From contig NZ_VDMS01000001.1 of NCBI RefSeq assembly GCF_006346395.1, positions 1,984,001-2,048,000 on the forward strand: DNA of 64,000 nt. The letters run 5' to 3'. Each line of letters starts with the position of its first letter. The stretch's first letter is position 1. The notes beneath the pieces are model-generated. The model was not told where the DNA came from and did no database searches. It saw only the letters and a list, made by a program, of their open reading frames with translations. Both the position numbers and the translations under genes were made by a program. Origin of the DNA: Nocardioides plantarum. Lineage in GTDB: Bacteria > Actinomycetota > Actinomycetes > Propionibacteriales > Nocardioidaceae. Shown here piece after piece: positions 46,997 to 56,026 of the stretch.

Positions 46997-47081
46997 CAGA
47001 GGGGGCGGGATTCGAACCCGCGGTAGGTCTCCCTACGACCGCTTTCAAGGCGGTTCCGATCGGCCGCTCCGGCACCCCTCC
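46997..47081 (-). tRNA. tRNA-Ser (anticodon TGA)
   Basis: 85 nt class II tRNA. Acceptor arms GGAGGGG/CCCCTCT (one G-U at the end), anticodon stem ACCGC/GCGGT with loop CTTGAAA (TGA), variable arm CGTAGGGAGACCTACC, T-stem GCGGG/CCCGC with TTCGAAT and discriminator G. CCA is not encoded. Confidence 0.96.
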
Positions 47082-47131
47082 TCGTCCCCGGGCACGCCCG
47101 CGGACGGGTCGATCCTAGTGGGGGCGCGCGA

Positions 47132-47362
47132 TCAGGGCGTGAGGGAGATCAGGACGTCGCCCTCCTGGACGACGTCGCCCTTGGCGACCTTGACGGCCAC
47201 GACGGTGCCGGCGGTCTCGGCGAAGACGGGGATCTCCATCTTCATCGACTCCAGCAGGGCCACCTCGTCACCGACGGCGACGGAGTCACCCGGTACGACG
47301 CTGACCTCGAGCACCCCGGCGACCATCTCGGCGACGAGATCGACACGCTGCTCCCGGACCAT
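47132..47362 (-). CDS. stand-alone mini biotin/lipoyl carrier protein (TB7.3-like)
   Basis: 76 aa: a single biotinyl domain whose core LLESMKMEIPVFAETAGTV contains the biotin-accepting lysine in ESMKM (residue about 42). EMVAGVLEVSVVPGD and GDVVQEGDVLISL complete the fold. It closely resembles the 71-aa M. tuberculosis TB7.3. Such free carriers may serve acyl-CoA or other biotin-dependent carboxylases, but none is encoded nearby. TAGCGT lies 7 nt before the ATG, suggesting a leaderless transcript. Confidence 0.9.
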   Translation of the reverse strand: MVREQRVDLVAEMVAGVLEVSVVPGDSVAVGDEVALLESMKMEIPVFAETAGTVVAVKVAKGDVVQEGDVLISLTP

Positions 47363-47406
47363 GGGGGCGACGCTATCCGTTACCCCTCGGTACGCCGAAG
47401 CGTGGG

Positions 47407-48549
47407 TCAGAGCAGCGCCCGACCACGCGCCGGCTCGGGCCGCAACGCGGAGGCCTGCTCGGCCGCGCGGCTGCGGCGCCCCCGCGAGCCGCGGGTCTCG
47501 CCGGTGAGGAGCAGATCGAGGCGGATGACCAGGAAGCCGATCACCAGGCCCACGAGCAGGCCGTAGACCACGGACAGGGCGCTCTCGGTGCGGGTGATGG
47601 CGGGGTTGGCCAGCGAGTTGGCGACGGCCGAGGTGGCAGCGGCACCGAAGGCGCAGATCCACCAGCCCTGGCGGCGGCGGGCGCGCATGTGACACCCGTA
47701 GGCGAGGGCCGGGACGCCGAGCACGGACTCGATCGGCCGCGGGAAGGCGCCGAGGTGGTCGCGGCTCCAGCCGACCACGTCGAGCAACGACGAGACGAGC
47801 TCGGGGGTGCCGTAGCGGCGCAGCATCTCGGCGTACAGCAGGGTCGCGGCGAGCAGCAGGCCGCCGACGACGACGATGACGACACCGCGCCGGCCGAGGC
47901 CGTGCAGGCCGGCGCCGAGGCGGTAGACGACGGCGAAGGCCCCGGCGAGCGCCAGGCCGAAGGTCGCGTACTCGAAGCGGGTCACGGTGACGACGGGCTC
48001 GAAGCCGAGCGTCGCGAGCGCACCGATGGCCGAGATCGTCACGGCGAGCACGCACTCGCGGGCCGCACGCCAGTAGGTCACCGCGGGCACGGTCGCCATC
48101 ACCCCGAACACGGCGGCGACGGCGGCGGTCGTCACCGCGGCGCCCGTGCGCAGGCTGTCGTCGTCGAGGACCAGCGCGGCCGCGCCGAGGACGGCGGCCA
48201 GGACGCCGAAGACGACCGGGCGGCCGCCGGTGCGCGCCGCCAGCCCCCAGGAGTACGCCGCCACGACGGTCACGCTGCCCGCACCGCCCAGCCAGTCGGG
48301 ACCGGCCGGGACCATCGCGCAGACCAGGGCCGCGGTGCCGACGAGGACCACGAGCGTCCACAGGACCGCCGCCGTACGGGTCTCGCCGAACCGGCTCAGC
48401 CGGTCCTCCCACGAGCGCCGCGGACGGGCTCCTGCGGCGGCCGGCTCGGCCGACGGCTCCTCGACGGCCGCCGGTGGCGCGGTCAGGACCGTGCCCGACG
48501 GCGGCGTCGGAGGGGTCCCGGCGCGACGGCGACCGGGGGCTCTGGACAT
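47407..48549 (-). CDS. polytopic membrane protein, unknown
   Basis: 380 aa. A proline/alanine-rich cytoplasmic N-terminus (about 1-55) is followed by roughly ten hydrophobic segments (for example TAAVLWTLVVLVGTAALVCA and GLLVGLVIGFLVIRLDLLL) and a basic C-tail. There are no transporter or enzyme motifs I can name. It lies 11 nt after the amidohydrolase gene on the same strand, so it is probably co-transcribed. Confidence 0.82.
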   Translation of the reverse strand: MSRAPGRRRAGTPPTPPSGTVLTAPPAAVEEPSAEPAAAGARPRRSWEDRLSRFGETRTAAVLWTLVVLVGTAALVCAMVPAGPDWLGGAGSVTVVAAYSWGLAARTGGRPVVFGVLAAVLGAAALVLDDDSLRTGAAVTTAAVAAVFGVMATVPAVTYWRAARECVLAVTISAIGALATLGFEPVVTVTRFEYATFGLALAGAFAVVYRLGAGLHGLGRRGVVIVVVGGLLLAATLLYAEMLRRYGTPELVSSLLDVVGWSRDHLGAFPRPIESVLGVPALAYGCHMRARRRQGWWICAFGAAATSAVANSLANPAITRTESALSVVYGLLVGLVIGFLVIRLDLLLTGETRGSRGRRSRAAEQASALRPEPARGRALL

Positions 48550-48560
48550 GACTACGGAGG

Positions 48561-49319
48561 TTACAGACGTCGGTTGCGCAACGACGGGTTGGTGCGACGG
48601 GCCTCGTCGAGCACCTCGCGGTGCAGCGTCGCCCGGACGACCTCGGGGGCCTCGCCGGCCTCGGCCAGCACGTCGCCGAGCGGGTCGACCGCCATCGAGT
48701 GCCCCGAGTAGCGCGGCGCCGGCTGCCCGGCAGCGACCACGAAGACGGTGTTCTCGATGGCCCGCGCGCGCAGCAGCGTGCGCCAGTGGTCGACCTTGCG
48801 CTCCCCCGCCACCCAGGCGGCCGGGACCACGACCACCTCCGCGCCGGCGTCGACGAGCAGCCGCGCCATCTCGGGGAACCGCAGGTCGTAGCAGGTCATC
48901 AGCCCGACCTGCCAGCCACCGACGGTCACCACCACCGGCGCCGGGTCGCCCGCCACCAGGCGGTCGGACTCGCGGTAGCCGAAGGAGTCGTAGAGGTGCA
49001 CCTTGCGGTAGGCCGCCGCCGTCGCCGCGCCCCGCACGACCAGGGTGTTGAACGGGCGGGCCGGGTCGTGGCTGGTCTCGAACTGGCCGGCCACGATCGT
49101 CGTACGGCGGGCCTCGGCGACCCGCGCGGCCTCGGTGGCGAAGGGGCCCGTCACCGGCTCGGCGTAGGCGCTGACGTCGGAGCCGGCCTCGCCGAAGTCG
49201 CGGGCGAACGCCTCGGGCCACACCACGAGGTCGGTGTCGTCGGGGGTCAGGGCGTCCAGCCGGGCGCGGTTGGCGTCGGGCTCGAGCCCCGAGGCCTCCT
49301 GCACCAGGGCGACGCGCAT
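48561..49319 (-). CDS. carbon-nitrogen hydrolase (nitrilase superfamily amidase)
   Basis: 252 aa. The catalytic triad is visible: glutamate in VVWPEAFARDF, lysine in YRKVHLYDSFGY and cysteine in LMTCYDLRFPE, with the usual NTLVV and NTVFVVAAGQ strands. The family includes omega-amidase/Nit2 and deaminated-glutathione amidase; the DLRFPE context fits either. The ATG at 49319 is divergent from mobA with about 50 bp between. Probably a housekeeping amidase. Confidence 0.92.
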   Translation of the reverse strand: MRVALVQEASGLEPDANRARLDALTPDDTDLVVWPEAFARDFGEAGSDVSAYAEPVTGPFATEAARVAEARRTTIVAGQFETSHDPARPFNTLVVRGAATAAAYRKVHLYDSFGYRESDRLVAGDPAPVVVTVGGWQVGLMTCYDLRFPEMARLLVDAGAEVVVVPAAWVAGERKVDHWRTLLRARAIENTVFVVAAGQPAPRYSGHSMAVDPLGDVLAEAGEAPEVVRATLHREVLDEARRTNPSLRNRRL

Positions 49320-49368
49320 CACGTCTGCTCTGTCGGGCTCCACGTCTCCAGGGTGGCACGCTGGGCCC

Positions 49369-49953
49369 GTGGATGACGTGCACCTGGAGTCGTACGCCGC
49401 GATCGTGCTGGCCGGCGGCCAGGCGATCCGCCTCGGCGGGTTCGACAAGGCGTCGGTCGAGCTCGACGGACGCTCGCTGCTGGCGCACGCGCTCGAGGCC
49501 GTGATCGACGCCGCCGAGGTGGTCGTGGTGGGCGAGCAGGTCCCGACCGACCGGCCCGTGACGTTCGTCGTCGAGAGCCCCCGCTTCGGCGGCCCGGTCG
49601 CGGGCCTGCTGACCGGCGTCGACGCGTTGCTGCGGCGTACGACGTCGGTGGCGGTCCTGGCCGTCGACATGCCGTGGGTGGGTCCGGGCACGCTGCGCCG
49701 GCTGCACGAGGCCGCCGCCGGGCGCGACGGGGCGGTGCTCGTCGACCCCGACGGCCGACGCCAGCTCGCGTTCGTCGTCGAGCGTGCGCGGCTGGACGCC
49801 GTACGGCCCGACCACGAGGGTCAGCACAACCACGCGCTCCACCGGCTCCTCGCGCGCCTCGACCTGGCCGAGGTGCCGGCGACCGGCCGCGAGCACCGCG
49901 ACATCGACACGTGGGCCGACCTGCGCGACGCCGGCGACCGGGTTGCGGAGTGA
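49369..49953 (+). CDS. mobA: molybdenum cofactor guanylyltransferase (MobA-like)
   Basis: 194 aa nucleotidyltransferase: IVLAGGQAIRLGGFDKA (LAGG...R.GG.DK), VVGEQV, FGGPVAGLLTGVDAL and VLAVDMPWVGPGTL (metal aspartate). It transfers GMP to molybdopterin to make the guanine dinucleotide cofactor. The N-terminus may instead be the GTG at 49378, as no ribosome site separates them. It is followed 25 nt later by a DUF6457 gene, a common actinobacterial pairing. Confidence 0.85.
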   Translation: MDDVHLESYAAIVLAGGQAIRLGGFDKASVELDGRSLLAHALEAVIDAAEVVVVGEQVPTDRPVTFVVESPRFGGPVAGLLTGVDALLRRTTSVAVLAVDMPWVGPGTLRRLHEAAAGRDGAVLVDPDGRRQLAFVVERARLDAVRPDHEGQHNHALHRLLARLDLAEVPATGREHRDIDTWADLRDAGDRVAE

Positions 49954-49978
49954 CCCGCATCGTGTCCAGGGTGGGGGC

Positions 49979-50365
49979 GTGAACCTCCACGACTGGATCG
50001 ACGAGCTGTGTGACGTGCTCGACCTCGAGACCGAGGTCGACGAGGGGCTGCTGAACGACCTGTCCGAGCTGGCCCACGACAAGGTCGACGTCCACGCCGG
50101 ACCGGTGATCGCCTACCTGCTGGGCTACGCCGCCGGCGGCCGCGGGGCTGGCCCGGTGACGATCGAGAAGCTGGCCGCCAGGGCCCAGGCGCTGGCCGAG
50201 AGCTGGGACCGGCCCGCCGACGCGCCCGACCCCGACGACGTCGACGACGTCGTCCCCGCCGACCTGCCCGCCGACCTCGTGATCGACGTCGACTCGGTCC
50301 TCGTGGAGGACGACGAGGACGACGACGAGGACGACGCCCCGGCGCCGAGCGCGGTGACCAGGTGA
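49979..50365 (+). CDS. DUF6457 domain protein
   Basis: 128 aa from GTG 49979. An N-terminal DUF6457 domain (WIDELCDVLDLETEVDE, LLNDLSELAHDKVDVHAGPV, about 1-85) is followed by a highly acidic tail (DDEDDDEDDAPAP). The domain is often fused to or next to MobA in actinobacteria, suggesting a role in molybdenum cofactor chemistry. It overlaps the quinone reductase by 4 nt (GTGA). Confidence 0.85.
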   Translation: MNLHDWIDELCDVLDLETEVDEGLLNDLSELAHDKVDVHAGPVIAYLLGYAAGGRGAGPVTIEKLAARAQALAESWDRPADAPDPDDVDDVVPADLPADLVIDVDSVLVEDDEDDDEDDAPAPSAVTR

Positions 50366-51339
50366 GGGCCGTCGTCGCCGACGGCGCCGGCGGACCCGAG
50401 GTCCTGTCGGTCCAGGAGGTGCCCGACATCGAGCCCGGGCCCGGCGAGGTCGCGATCGAGGTCGCGGCGACCGCGGTCAACCGCGCCGACACCCTGCAGC
50501 GCCAGGGCTTCTATCCCCCGCCGCCCGGCGCCAGCGAGACCATCGGCCTGGAGTGCAGCGGGACAATCTCGGCGCTCGGCGACGGCGTCGAGGGCTGGGC
50601 CGTGGGCGACGAGGTGTGCGCGCTGCTCGCCGGCGGGGGCTACGCCTCGCGGGTCGTCGTACCCGCCGGGCAGGTGCTGCCGGTGCCGGCCGGGGTCGAC
50701 CTGGTGCACGCCGCGGCGCTGCCCGAGGTGGCCTGCACGGTGTGGTCCAACGTGTTCATGGTCGCGGGCCTGAAGCCCGAGGAGTCGTTCCTGGTGCACG
50801 GCGGCGCCGGTGGCATCGGCACGTTCGCCATCCAGCTCGCGCACGCGCTCGGCTCGCAGGTGCTGACCACCGGCGGCACCGCCGACAAGCTCGCGTTCTG
50901 CGCCGGGCTCGGCGCCGACGTCACCATCAACTACCACGACGACGACTTCGTCGAGGTCGCCAAGTCCGCCACCGACGGCGCCGGGGTCGACGTCATCCTC
51001 GACAACATGGGCGCCTCCTACCTCGGGCGCAACGTGTCGGCCCTGGCCACCGAGGGGCGGCTCGTCGTCATCGGCATGCAGGGCGGCAGCAAGGGCGAGC
51101 TCGACCTCGGCAAGCTGCTCACCAAGCGGGCAGCCGTCATCGCCACCTCCCTGCGCGGCCGCCCCGTCGAGGGCAAGGCCGCGATCGTCGCCTCGGTGCT
51201 CGAGCACGTGTGGCCGCTGGTCGCCGACGGGTCGATCCGCCCGATCGTCGAGCAGACGCTGCCGCTCGAGGAGGTCCGCCGGGCACACGAGCTGATGGAC
51301 GCCGGCTCGCACACCGGCAAGATCGTGCTGACGCTCTGA
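50362..51339 (+). CDS. NAD(P)H-quinone oxidoreductase (MDR, PIG3-like)
   Basis: 325 aa zinc-free medium-chain reductase: MRAVVADGAGGPEVLSVQEV at the start, NRADTLQRQGFYPPPPGASE (PIG3/TP53I3-like), the cofactor loop LVHGGAGGIGTFAIQLA and GADVTINYHDDDF. It reduces quinones or conjugated ketones with NADPH. GTG 50362 overlaps the DUF6457 stop by 4 nt. A possible terminator (GGGCCGG repeats) follows at 51340-51400. Confidence 0.93.
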   Translation: MRAVVADGAGGPEVLSVQEVPDIEPGPGEVAIEVAATAVNRADTLQRQGFYPPPPGASETIGLECSGTISALGDGVEGWAVGDEVCALLAGGGYASRVVVPAGQVLPVPAGVDLVHAAALPEVACTVWSNVFMVAGLKPEESFLVHGGAGGIGTFAIQLAHALGSQVLTTGGTADKLAFCAGLGADVTINYHDDDFVEVAKSATDGAGVDVILDNMGASYLGRNVSALATEGRLVVIGMQGGSKGELDLGKLLTKRAAVIATSLRGRPVEGKAAIVASVLEHVWPLVADGSIRPIVEQTLPLEEVRRAHELMDAGSHTGKIVLTL

Positions 51340-51420
51340 GCTGAGCTGGGCCGGGCTGGGCTGACGGCCGGCCCGGCGGGGGCCGGGTGGATCGGGCGCG
51401 TCTGGATACCGTAAGACGCA

Positions 51421-52040
51421 TGAGCGAGCAGCAGCCCGACCCCCAGCCCGAGGCGACGTCCGAGCAGGACCAGCACGTCGTCATCATCGGCCCCGACGGC
51501 AAGGCGATCGGCGCCGTACCGGCCTCGGCGCTGAGCGGGGGCGACGACGACGCCGAGGACGACGGCGAGCGCAACCTCACCGACCTGGTCGAGCAGCCGG
51601 CCAAGGTGATGCGGATCGGCAGCATGATCCGCCAGCTGCTCGAGGAGGTGAAGGCCGCGCCGCTCGACGAGGCCAGCCGGGCCCGCCTGAAGGAGATCCA
51701 CGCGTCCTCCATCAAGGAGCTCGAGCAGGGTCTGGCTCCCGAGCTGGTCGAGGAGCTGCAGCGGCTGTCGCTGCCGTTCGCCGAGGGCACGGTGCCCTCC
51801 GAGGGCGAGCTGCGCATCGCACAGGCCCAGCTGGTCGGGTGGCTCGAGGGCCTCTTCCACGGCATCCAGACCGCGATCTACGCCCAGCAGATGGCGGCGC
51901 GGGCGCAGTTCGAGCAGATCCGGCGGGCGCTGCCGCCCGGCATGGGACTGCCCGGCCAGCCGGAGCAGGGTGCGCCGGGTCAGCCCGGCGCGGCTCCGCA
52001 GCCCGGCGACAGCCCCTCCAGCGGGGGCATGTACCTCTGA
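51421..52040 (+). CDS. bpa: bacterial proteasome activator Bpa
   Basis: 206 aa. The central four-helix bundle (about 55-165; QPAKVMRIGSMIRQLLEEV, ASSIKELEQGLAPELVEELQ and LRIAQAQLVGWLEGLFHGIQ) matches Bpa/PafE of actinobacteria, which forms a dodecameric ring that opens the 20S proteasome without ATP. The C-terminus GGMYL carries the HbYX-type tail (M-Y-L) that docks into the alpha ring; many relatives end GQYL. Its presence implies that proteasome genes exist elsewhere in the genome. Confidence 0.94.
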
Positions 52041-52056
52041 CGGCGCTGGCGGCAGC

Positions 52057-52818
52057 TCAGGAGCGGCGCGGGCGGCCCATCCGGCGGGCCAGCACGAGGC
52101 CGAGCACGCCGACGATGACGAGCGCGAGGCCCGGCGCCGCGGCCCGGTCGAACGACTGGCTGTCCTCGAGCGACGAGCACGAGTCGCGGTCGTCGATGTC
52201 GACCTCGTCGCCGGTGTCGGGGCAGCGCAGGCCGACCTCGTCGACCGGGGCCGCGGGCTCCTCGGCGGCACCGGGCGCGCGGCCCTCGCCGTACTGGACG
52301 GTCAGGGCGATCAGCCCGTCGGCGTCGGCCAGGGCGACGTCGTCGCAGGACGAGATGACGTACTCGGCGCCGGAGCGGACGGCCACGAAGCTGCGCAGGC
52401 GCTTGTCGACGGTGGGGACCGCGGGGGTCTGCGTGGGCGACGGCTCGCCGGTGGCCGTGGCACCGCTGGACGGCGTGGCCTGACCCTGGCTGGCCGACCC
52501 CTGGCCGACGCCCGAGCCTCGGGGACGGCAGGTCTCGAGGTTGAGTCGCGAGCGCACGGTGACCCGCTTGGTCGTGATGGTGACCGGACCGAAGACCTGG
52601 TCGATCGCGACCTGGTAGCGGCGCACGGGTCCGGCGCCGTCGGCCTCGACCTCCGGCGCGCGCACGAACCGACCCGTGAAGACGGGCCGGTCGGCGTCGG
52701 CCCGGGCGGCCACGGCCTGCGCTGCGGGGGCGGCGTCGGCGTGGGCGGGCGACCACGCCGGGACGGCCAGCAGCGCCACGAGGAGGGCCGCTGCCAGGCC
52801 ACGCAGAGCGGAGGTCAC
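52057..52818 (-). CDS. exported membrane-anchored protein, unknown
   Basis: 253 aa from GTG. Signal peptide (about 1-27), an extracytoplasmic domain of about 190 residues ([20 protein letters not shown]; a Ser/Thr/Pro-rich linker; [12 protein letters not shown]), and a C-terminal membrane helix [16 protein letters not shown] followed by RRMGRPRRS, so the bulk faces outside. Cysteines in ETCRP, SSCDD, LRCPD and DSCSS could form two disulfides. It lies 7 nt after the HAD gene. No family recognised. Confidence 0.8.
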   Translation of the reverse strand: MTSALRGLAAALLVALLAVPAWSPAHADAAPAAQAVAARADADRPVFTGRFVRAPEVEADGAGPVRRYQVAIDQVFGPVTITTKRVTVRSRLNLETCRPRGSGVGQGSASQGQATPSSGATATGEPSPTQTPAVPTVDKRLRSFVAVRSGAEYVISSCDDVALADADGLIALTVQYGEGRAPGAAEEPAAPVDEVGLRCPDTGDEVDIDDRDSCSSLEDSQSFDRAAAPGLALVIVGVLGLVLARRMGRPRRS

Positions 52819-52825
52819 GAGTCCA

Positions 52826-53611
52826 TCACAACAGATCGGGGGTGATCGGGACCAGTCGGGCCAGCGTGCGCGAGACGCCGTCGGCGTCGTTGGCGGCCAC
52901 CACGTGGTCGGCGGCGCCGAGCACCGAGGGGTGGGCGTTGGCGACGGCGTACGACGTGCCGGCCCACGCCAGCATGGGCAGGTCGTTGGGCATGTCGCCG
53001 AACGCGATCACCTCGGCCGCGGGCACGCCGAGGTCGGCGGCCACCTCGGCGAGGGCGGCCGCCTTGGTCACGCCGGTGGCGCTGATCTCGACCAGGCCGG
53101 GCATCGACCAGGTCACCGTCGCGGCGTCGCCGACCGCCGCGGCGATCGCCCCGGGCAGCTCGGCCGCGCCGATGCCGGGGTGGCGCACGAGGAGCTTGGT
53201 GACGCTGTCAGACCACAGCTCCGCGAACGGCCCGACCCGGTCGGTGAGGTCGTCCTTGAACTGGGTGGACTCGACGGCGATGCCCTCGAGGTCCTCGAAC
53301 GCGAACAGGACGCCGGGGACAGCGGCACGGATCGCATCGGCCACGGCGAGACCGGCCGTGCGCTCGATGCCGTGCAGGTGGCGTACGGCGCCGGCCGCGA
53401 CGTCGTAGACGACCGCGCCGTTGCCGGCGACGGCCACGCCGTGGGCGCCGACCATCGGCCAGAGCTGGGTCATCCACCGCAGCGGGCGCCCGGTGACGAA
53501 CACGACCGGCACCCCGGCCTCCTCGACGGCGCCCAGCACCCGCCGGGTCGCGCCGGACACCGTGCCGTCGGAGCGCAGCAGGGTGCCGTCGAGGTCGGTC
53601 GCGACGAGCAT
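52826..53611 (-). CDS. HAD-superfamily (Cof-type) phosphatase
   Basis: 261 aa. Motif [16 protein letters not shown] (DxDGT), motif II FVTGRP, the C2-type cap and motif [16 protein letters not shown] (GDxxND) define a Cof-like sugar-phosphate or FMN phosphatase. The ATG shares one base with the acetyltransferase stop (TGATG). It is third in the compact operon HAD-GNAT-HAD downstream of serS. Confidence 0.92.
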   Translation of the reverse strand: MLVATDLDGTLLRSDGTVSGATRRVLGAVEEAGVPVVFVTGRPLRWMTQLWPMVGAHGVAVAGNGAVVYDVAAGAVRHLHGIERTAGLAVADAIRAAVPGVLFAFEDLEGIAVESTQFKDDLTDRVGPFAELWSDSVTKLLVRHPGIGAAELPGAIAAAVGDAATVTWSMPGLVEISATGVTKAAALAEVAADLGVPAAEVIAFGDMPNDLPMLAWAGTSYAVANAHPSVLGAADHVVAANDADGVSRTLARLVPITPDLL

Positions 53612-54123
53612 CAGACCGCCACCGCGGGCAGCGGTCGGGCCATCACCAGCAACCCCTCGTCGTCGCTGCCGCGCAGCTCGGTGAACCCGGCCTTGGCCAG
53701 CACCCGCACGCTGGCCCGGTTGGTCGGCTCGGTGCGCGCGCGGACGCGGACGCCCAGCCGGTCGGTCTGGTTCAGCACGCAGCGCAGGGCCTCGGTGGCG
53801 AGCCCGCGGCCGCGGACCTGCTCGACGAGGCCGTAGCCGACCTCGACCTCCCCCTCGTCGGGCGGGCCGAAGAACCCGAGCGACCCGACGGCGAGCCCGT
53901 CGTGGACGAGGTGGCGCGGGCCCCAGGTGCTGGGCTCGTGGATCATCGACGCGGCGTCGCGGTCGTCCTGGCGCGGGTAGTCGGGGTGCCAGCGGTCCTG
54001 GTGGCGGCCGTCGCGCATGTCGGCGGCGTCGGCGAGGGTGACCAGGATCAGCCGGAGCCGGTCGGTGGCGAGTCGCTCGGGCAGCTCGGGCGGCTCGGGT
54101 GTGGGCGTCGCCGGCTCGGTCAC
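53611..54123 (-). CDS. GNAT family N-acetyltransferase
   Basis: 170 aa from GTG 54123, which overlaps the preceding HAD stop by 4 nt (GTGA). RimJ-like order: LATDRLRLILVTLADAADMR, VEVGYGLVEQVRGRGLATEAL (acetyl-CoA loop QVRGRGLA) and NRASVRVLAKAGFTE. A TTG three codons upstream is a less likely start. Substrate unknown; sandwiched between two HAD phosphatases with overlapping ends. Confidence 0.9.
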   Translation of the reverse strand: MTEPATPTPEPPELPERLATDRLRLILVTLADAADMRDGRHQDRWHPDYPRQDDRDAASMIHEPSTWGPRHLVHDGLAVGSLGFFGPPDEGEVEVGYGLVEQVRGRGLATEALRCVLNQTDRLGVRVRARTEPTNRASVRVLAKAGFTELRGSDDEGLLVMARPLPAVAV

Positions 54124-54950
54124 CCGAACCAACGCTCGATCTCGACCGCCGCACCGTCGTCGTACACGGTGTCGGTGACGTGGTCGGCGGCCTCGCGGAC
54201 CGGCTCGATGGCCTGGCCCATCGCGACCCCGCGTCCGGCCCAGCGGAGCATCTCGATGTCGTTGCGGCCGTCGCCGATCGCGAGCACGTCGGCGGCGGTG
54301 AGGCCGAGCTCGTCGACGACGTGCTGCAGGCCGGAGGCCTTGGAGACGCCGACGGGGGTGAGGTCGAGCCAGGCGGTCCAGCCGACGACGTAGTCGGTGC
54401 CGTGCAGACCGAGGCCGGCCGCGAGGGCCACGAAGTCGTCGGCGGTCGCCTCGGGGTCACGGATGATGACCCGGCTGACCGGGAGCCGCACCAGGTCCTC
54501 GATCTCGGTCAGCACCATCTCGCCCGAGAGCTCGCCCTCGGGGAACGGCGTCGACACGCGGTAGCCGAGGCCCCGCTCCTCGATCGCGACCCGGGCGGTC
54601 GGGCGCGCCTCGAGGATCGCGCGCACGGCCGGGGCGGCGTCGAAGGTCTCCTCGACGACGACGTCGATCTCGGCGCCCGGCAGGTAGCGGAAGACGACCG
54701 CGCCGTTGCTGGCCACCACCCAGAGCGGCTCGGAGCCGGGCGCGACCACCCCCAGCAGATCGGCGGTACCGGTCATGCCATGTGGCGAACGACCCGAGGA
54801 CAACACAATGTGAGCGCCTGCGGCGTGAGCACGTTGGATGGCCGCGTGCACGCGCGGAGTGACCGTGCCGTGCGTGGTGCCGGATCCCTTGATCCATGCA
54901 AGCAGGGTGCCGTCGATGTCGAGGGCGAGTAGCCGAGGAAACGTCTTCAT
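54120..54950 (-). CDS. HAD-superfamily (Cof-type) phosphatase
   Basis: 276 aa. ALDIDGTLLAW (motif I), VLSSGRSPHG (motif II), VIIRD and VLAIGDGRNDIEML (motif IV) place it in the Cof subfamily like its neighbour at 52826-53611. It is the first gene of the three-gene operon. In related actinobacteria such phosphatases commonly follow serS directly; here an AT-richer insert separates them. Confidence 0.92.
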   Translation of the reverse strand: MKTFPRLLALDIDGTLLAWIKGSGTTHGTVTPRVHAAIQRAHAAGAHIVLSSGRSPHGMTGTADLLGVVAPGSEPLWVVASNGAVVFRYLPGAEIDVVVEETFDAAPAVRAILEARPTARVAIEERGLGYRVSTPFPEGELSGEMVLTEIEDLVRLPVSRVIIRDPEATADDFVALAAGLGLHGTDYVVGWTAWLDLTPVGVSKASGLQHVVDELGLTAADVLAIGDGRNDIEMLRWAGRGVAMGQAIEPVREAADHVTDTVYDDGAAVEIERWFG

Positions 54951-55081
54951 CTCAGGACCAGAGTAGGAGGGTCCACCGCAAGCTGACCCACGGGCTGGGC
55001 GCCTGACGAGCAGGAGACCAGACACCTAGGCGGTCGACACTGGGGCGGCTTACGAATGTGCGCCAACCCCGGCGCCCAGCC

Positions 55082-56026
55082 TCACGCCACAGGCCTCTCG
55101 AAGACTGCCAGGAACGAGTATGACTGCTCGCCATCGCCAATTCCGCACAACTCAAGCTGTGAGAGACCCAGATCAGCAGCGTGTTGCGCGATGCTTAATG
55201 GGTTGACAGGATTCGTACGCAGCGCGAACTTTTCACCATCGACCAAAACGGCATAATAAGGATTTAGTGCTGTATAGACTGGGTTGATGTCTGCGACAAT
55301 TAGTCGGCCTCCTGGTTTTAGCAACCCCGCGAAGGGTCGGAAATCTGGCGATGCTGGCATCGAAGACAGCACGAGGGAGAATAGAATGATGTCGAATTCT
55401 TCATCCCGGACCTGTAATGGAACTTCCGCAATGTCACCGAAGATTAGCCGGTTGTTCTTGCCCAACTTCGTTCCTGCGAGGTTGGCCTGAAAAGCGGAGC
55501 TCATCGAGAGGCTGAAGTCCGAATATGTCCAGTGCATATTGGACTTGTGGAAGAACTGGGTAGCAATCTGCTTTCCGGTTCCTCCGCCCAAGTCGAGGAC
55601 CTTGAAATTGGTCTTGCGCTTCAGGTGCGACCGAATCTGCGTCACCACCGCTTGGTGCGTCTTCAGCAGGTCCGACGAGTTGCGGAGATCATAATTTCCC
55701 GCAATATGGTCGTAGAAACTCTTGGCTTCCGACGCCGCGAACTCCTTGTCGAATAGCGACGGCTTCGCTTGCGCAACCACAGGTTGATCAGTGCCGATAT
55801 CGAGTTGAGCGGCAGCAAATTGACGGTTTAGGGTATCGGGCGGTTCAGCCGCAACTCCAAGTCCGCCGGATACAGGATCCACTGGCTTGGCACCAATCCT
55901 CGGCGGCCACACGCTAACTTCGCGACCGTTCAGGACAGCCCAAATGGCGAGGCCGATGAATGCGAATAACAGTGCGCCCCCAACGAAAGGTGCCGCAACG
56001 CCGAAGAACTCCTTGAACTCACCCAC
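55082..56026 (-). CDS. membrane-anchored class I methyltransferase, horizontally acquired
   Basis: 314 aa from GTG 56026 (GAGG upstream). One membrane helix (residues about 11-32), then the juxtamembrane motif GREVSVWPPRIG (34-45), a linker, and a cytosolic SAM methyltransferase from about 90. Its motifs are SFYDHIAGNYDLRNSSDLLK, motif I VLDLGGGTGKQIA (143-155), LIFGDIAEVPLQ, FDIILFSLVLSSM and LLKPGGRLIVADI. Base composition drops sharply compared with flanking genes, with many A/T-ending codons. Substrate unknown. The position between serS and the HAD operon and the membrane anchor point to an accessory, possibly defence or signalling, role (inference). Confidence 0.85.
   Translation of the reverse strand: MGEFKEFFGVAAPFVGGALLFAFIGLAIWAVLNGREVSVWPPRIGAKPVDPVSGGLGVAAEPPDTLNRQFAAAQLDIGTDQPVVAQAKPSLFDKEFAASEAKSFYDHIAGNYDLRNSSDLLKTHQAVVTQIRSHLKRKTNFKVLDLGGGTGKQIATQFFHKSNMHWTYSDFSLSMSSAFQANLAGTKLGKNNRLIFGDIAEVPLQVRDEEFDIILFSLVLSSMPASPDFRPFAGLLKPGGRLIVADINPVYTALNPYYAVLVDGEKFALRTNPVNPLSIAQHAADLGLSQLELCGIGDGEQSYSFLAVFERPVA

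Noticed and set aside
51340-51410. GGGCCGG-rich stretch considered as a structured RNA
   Set aside because: The repeats GCTGGGC/GGCCGG are short and imperfect; at most a terminator after the quinone reductase.
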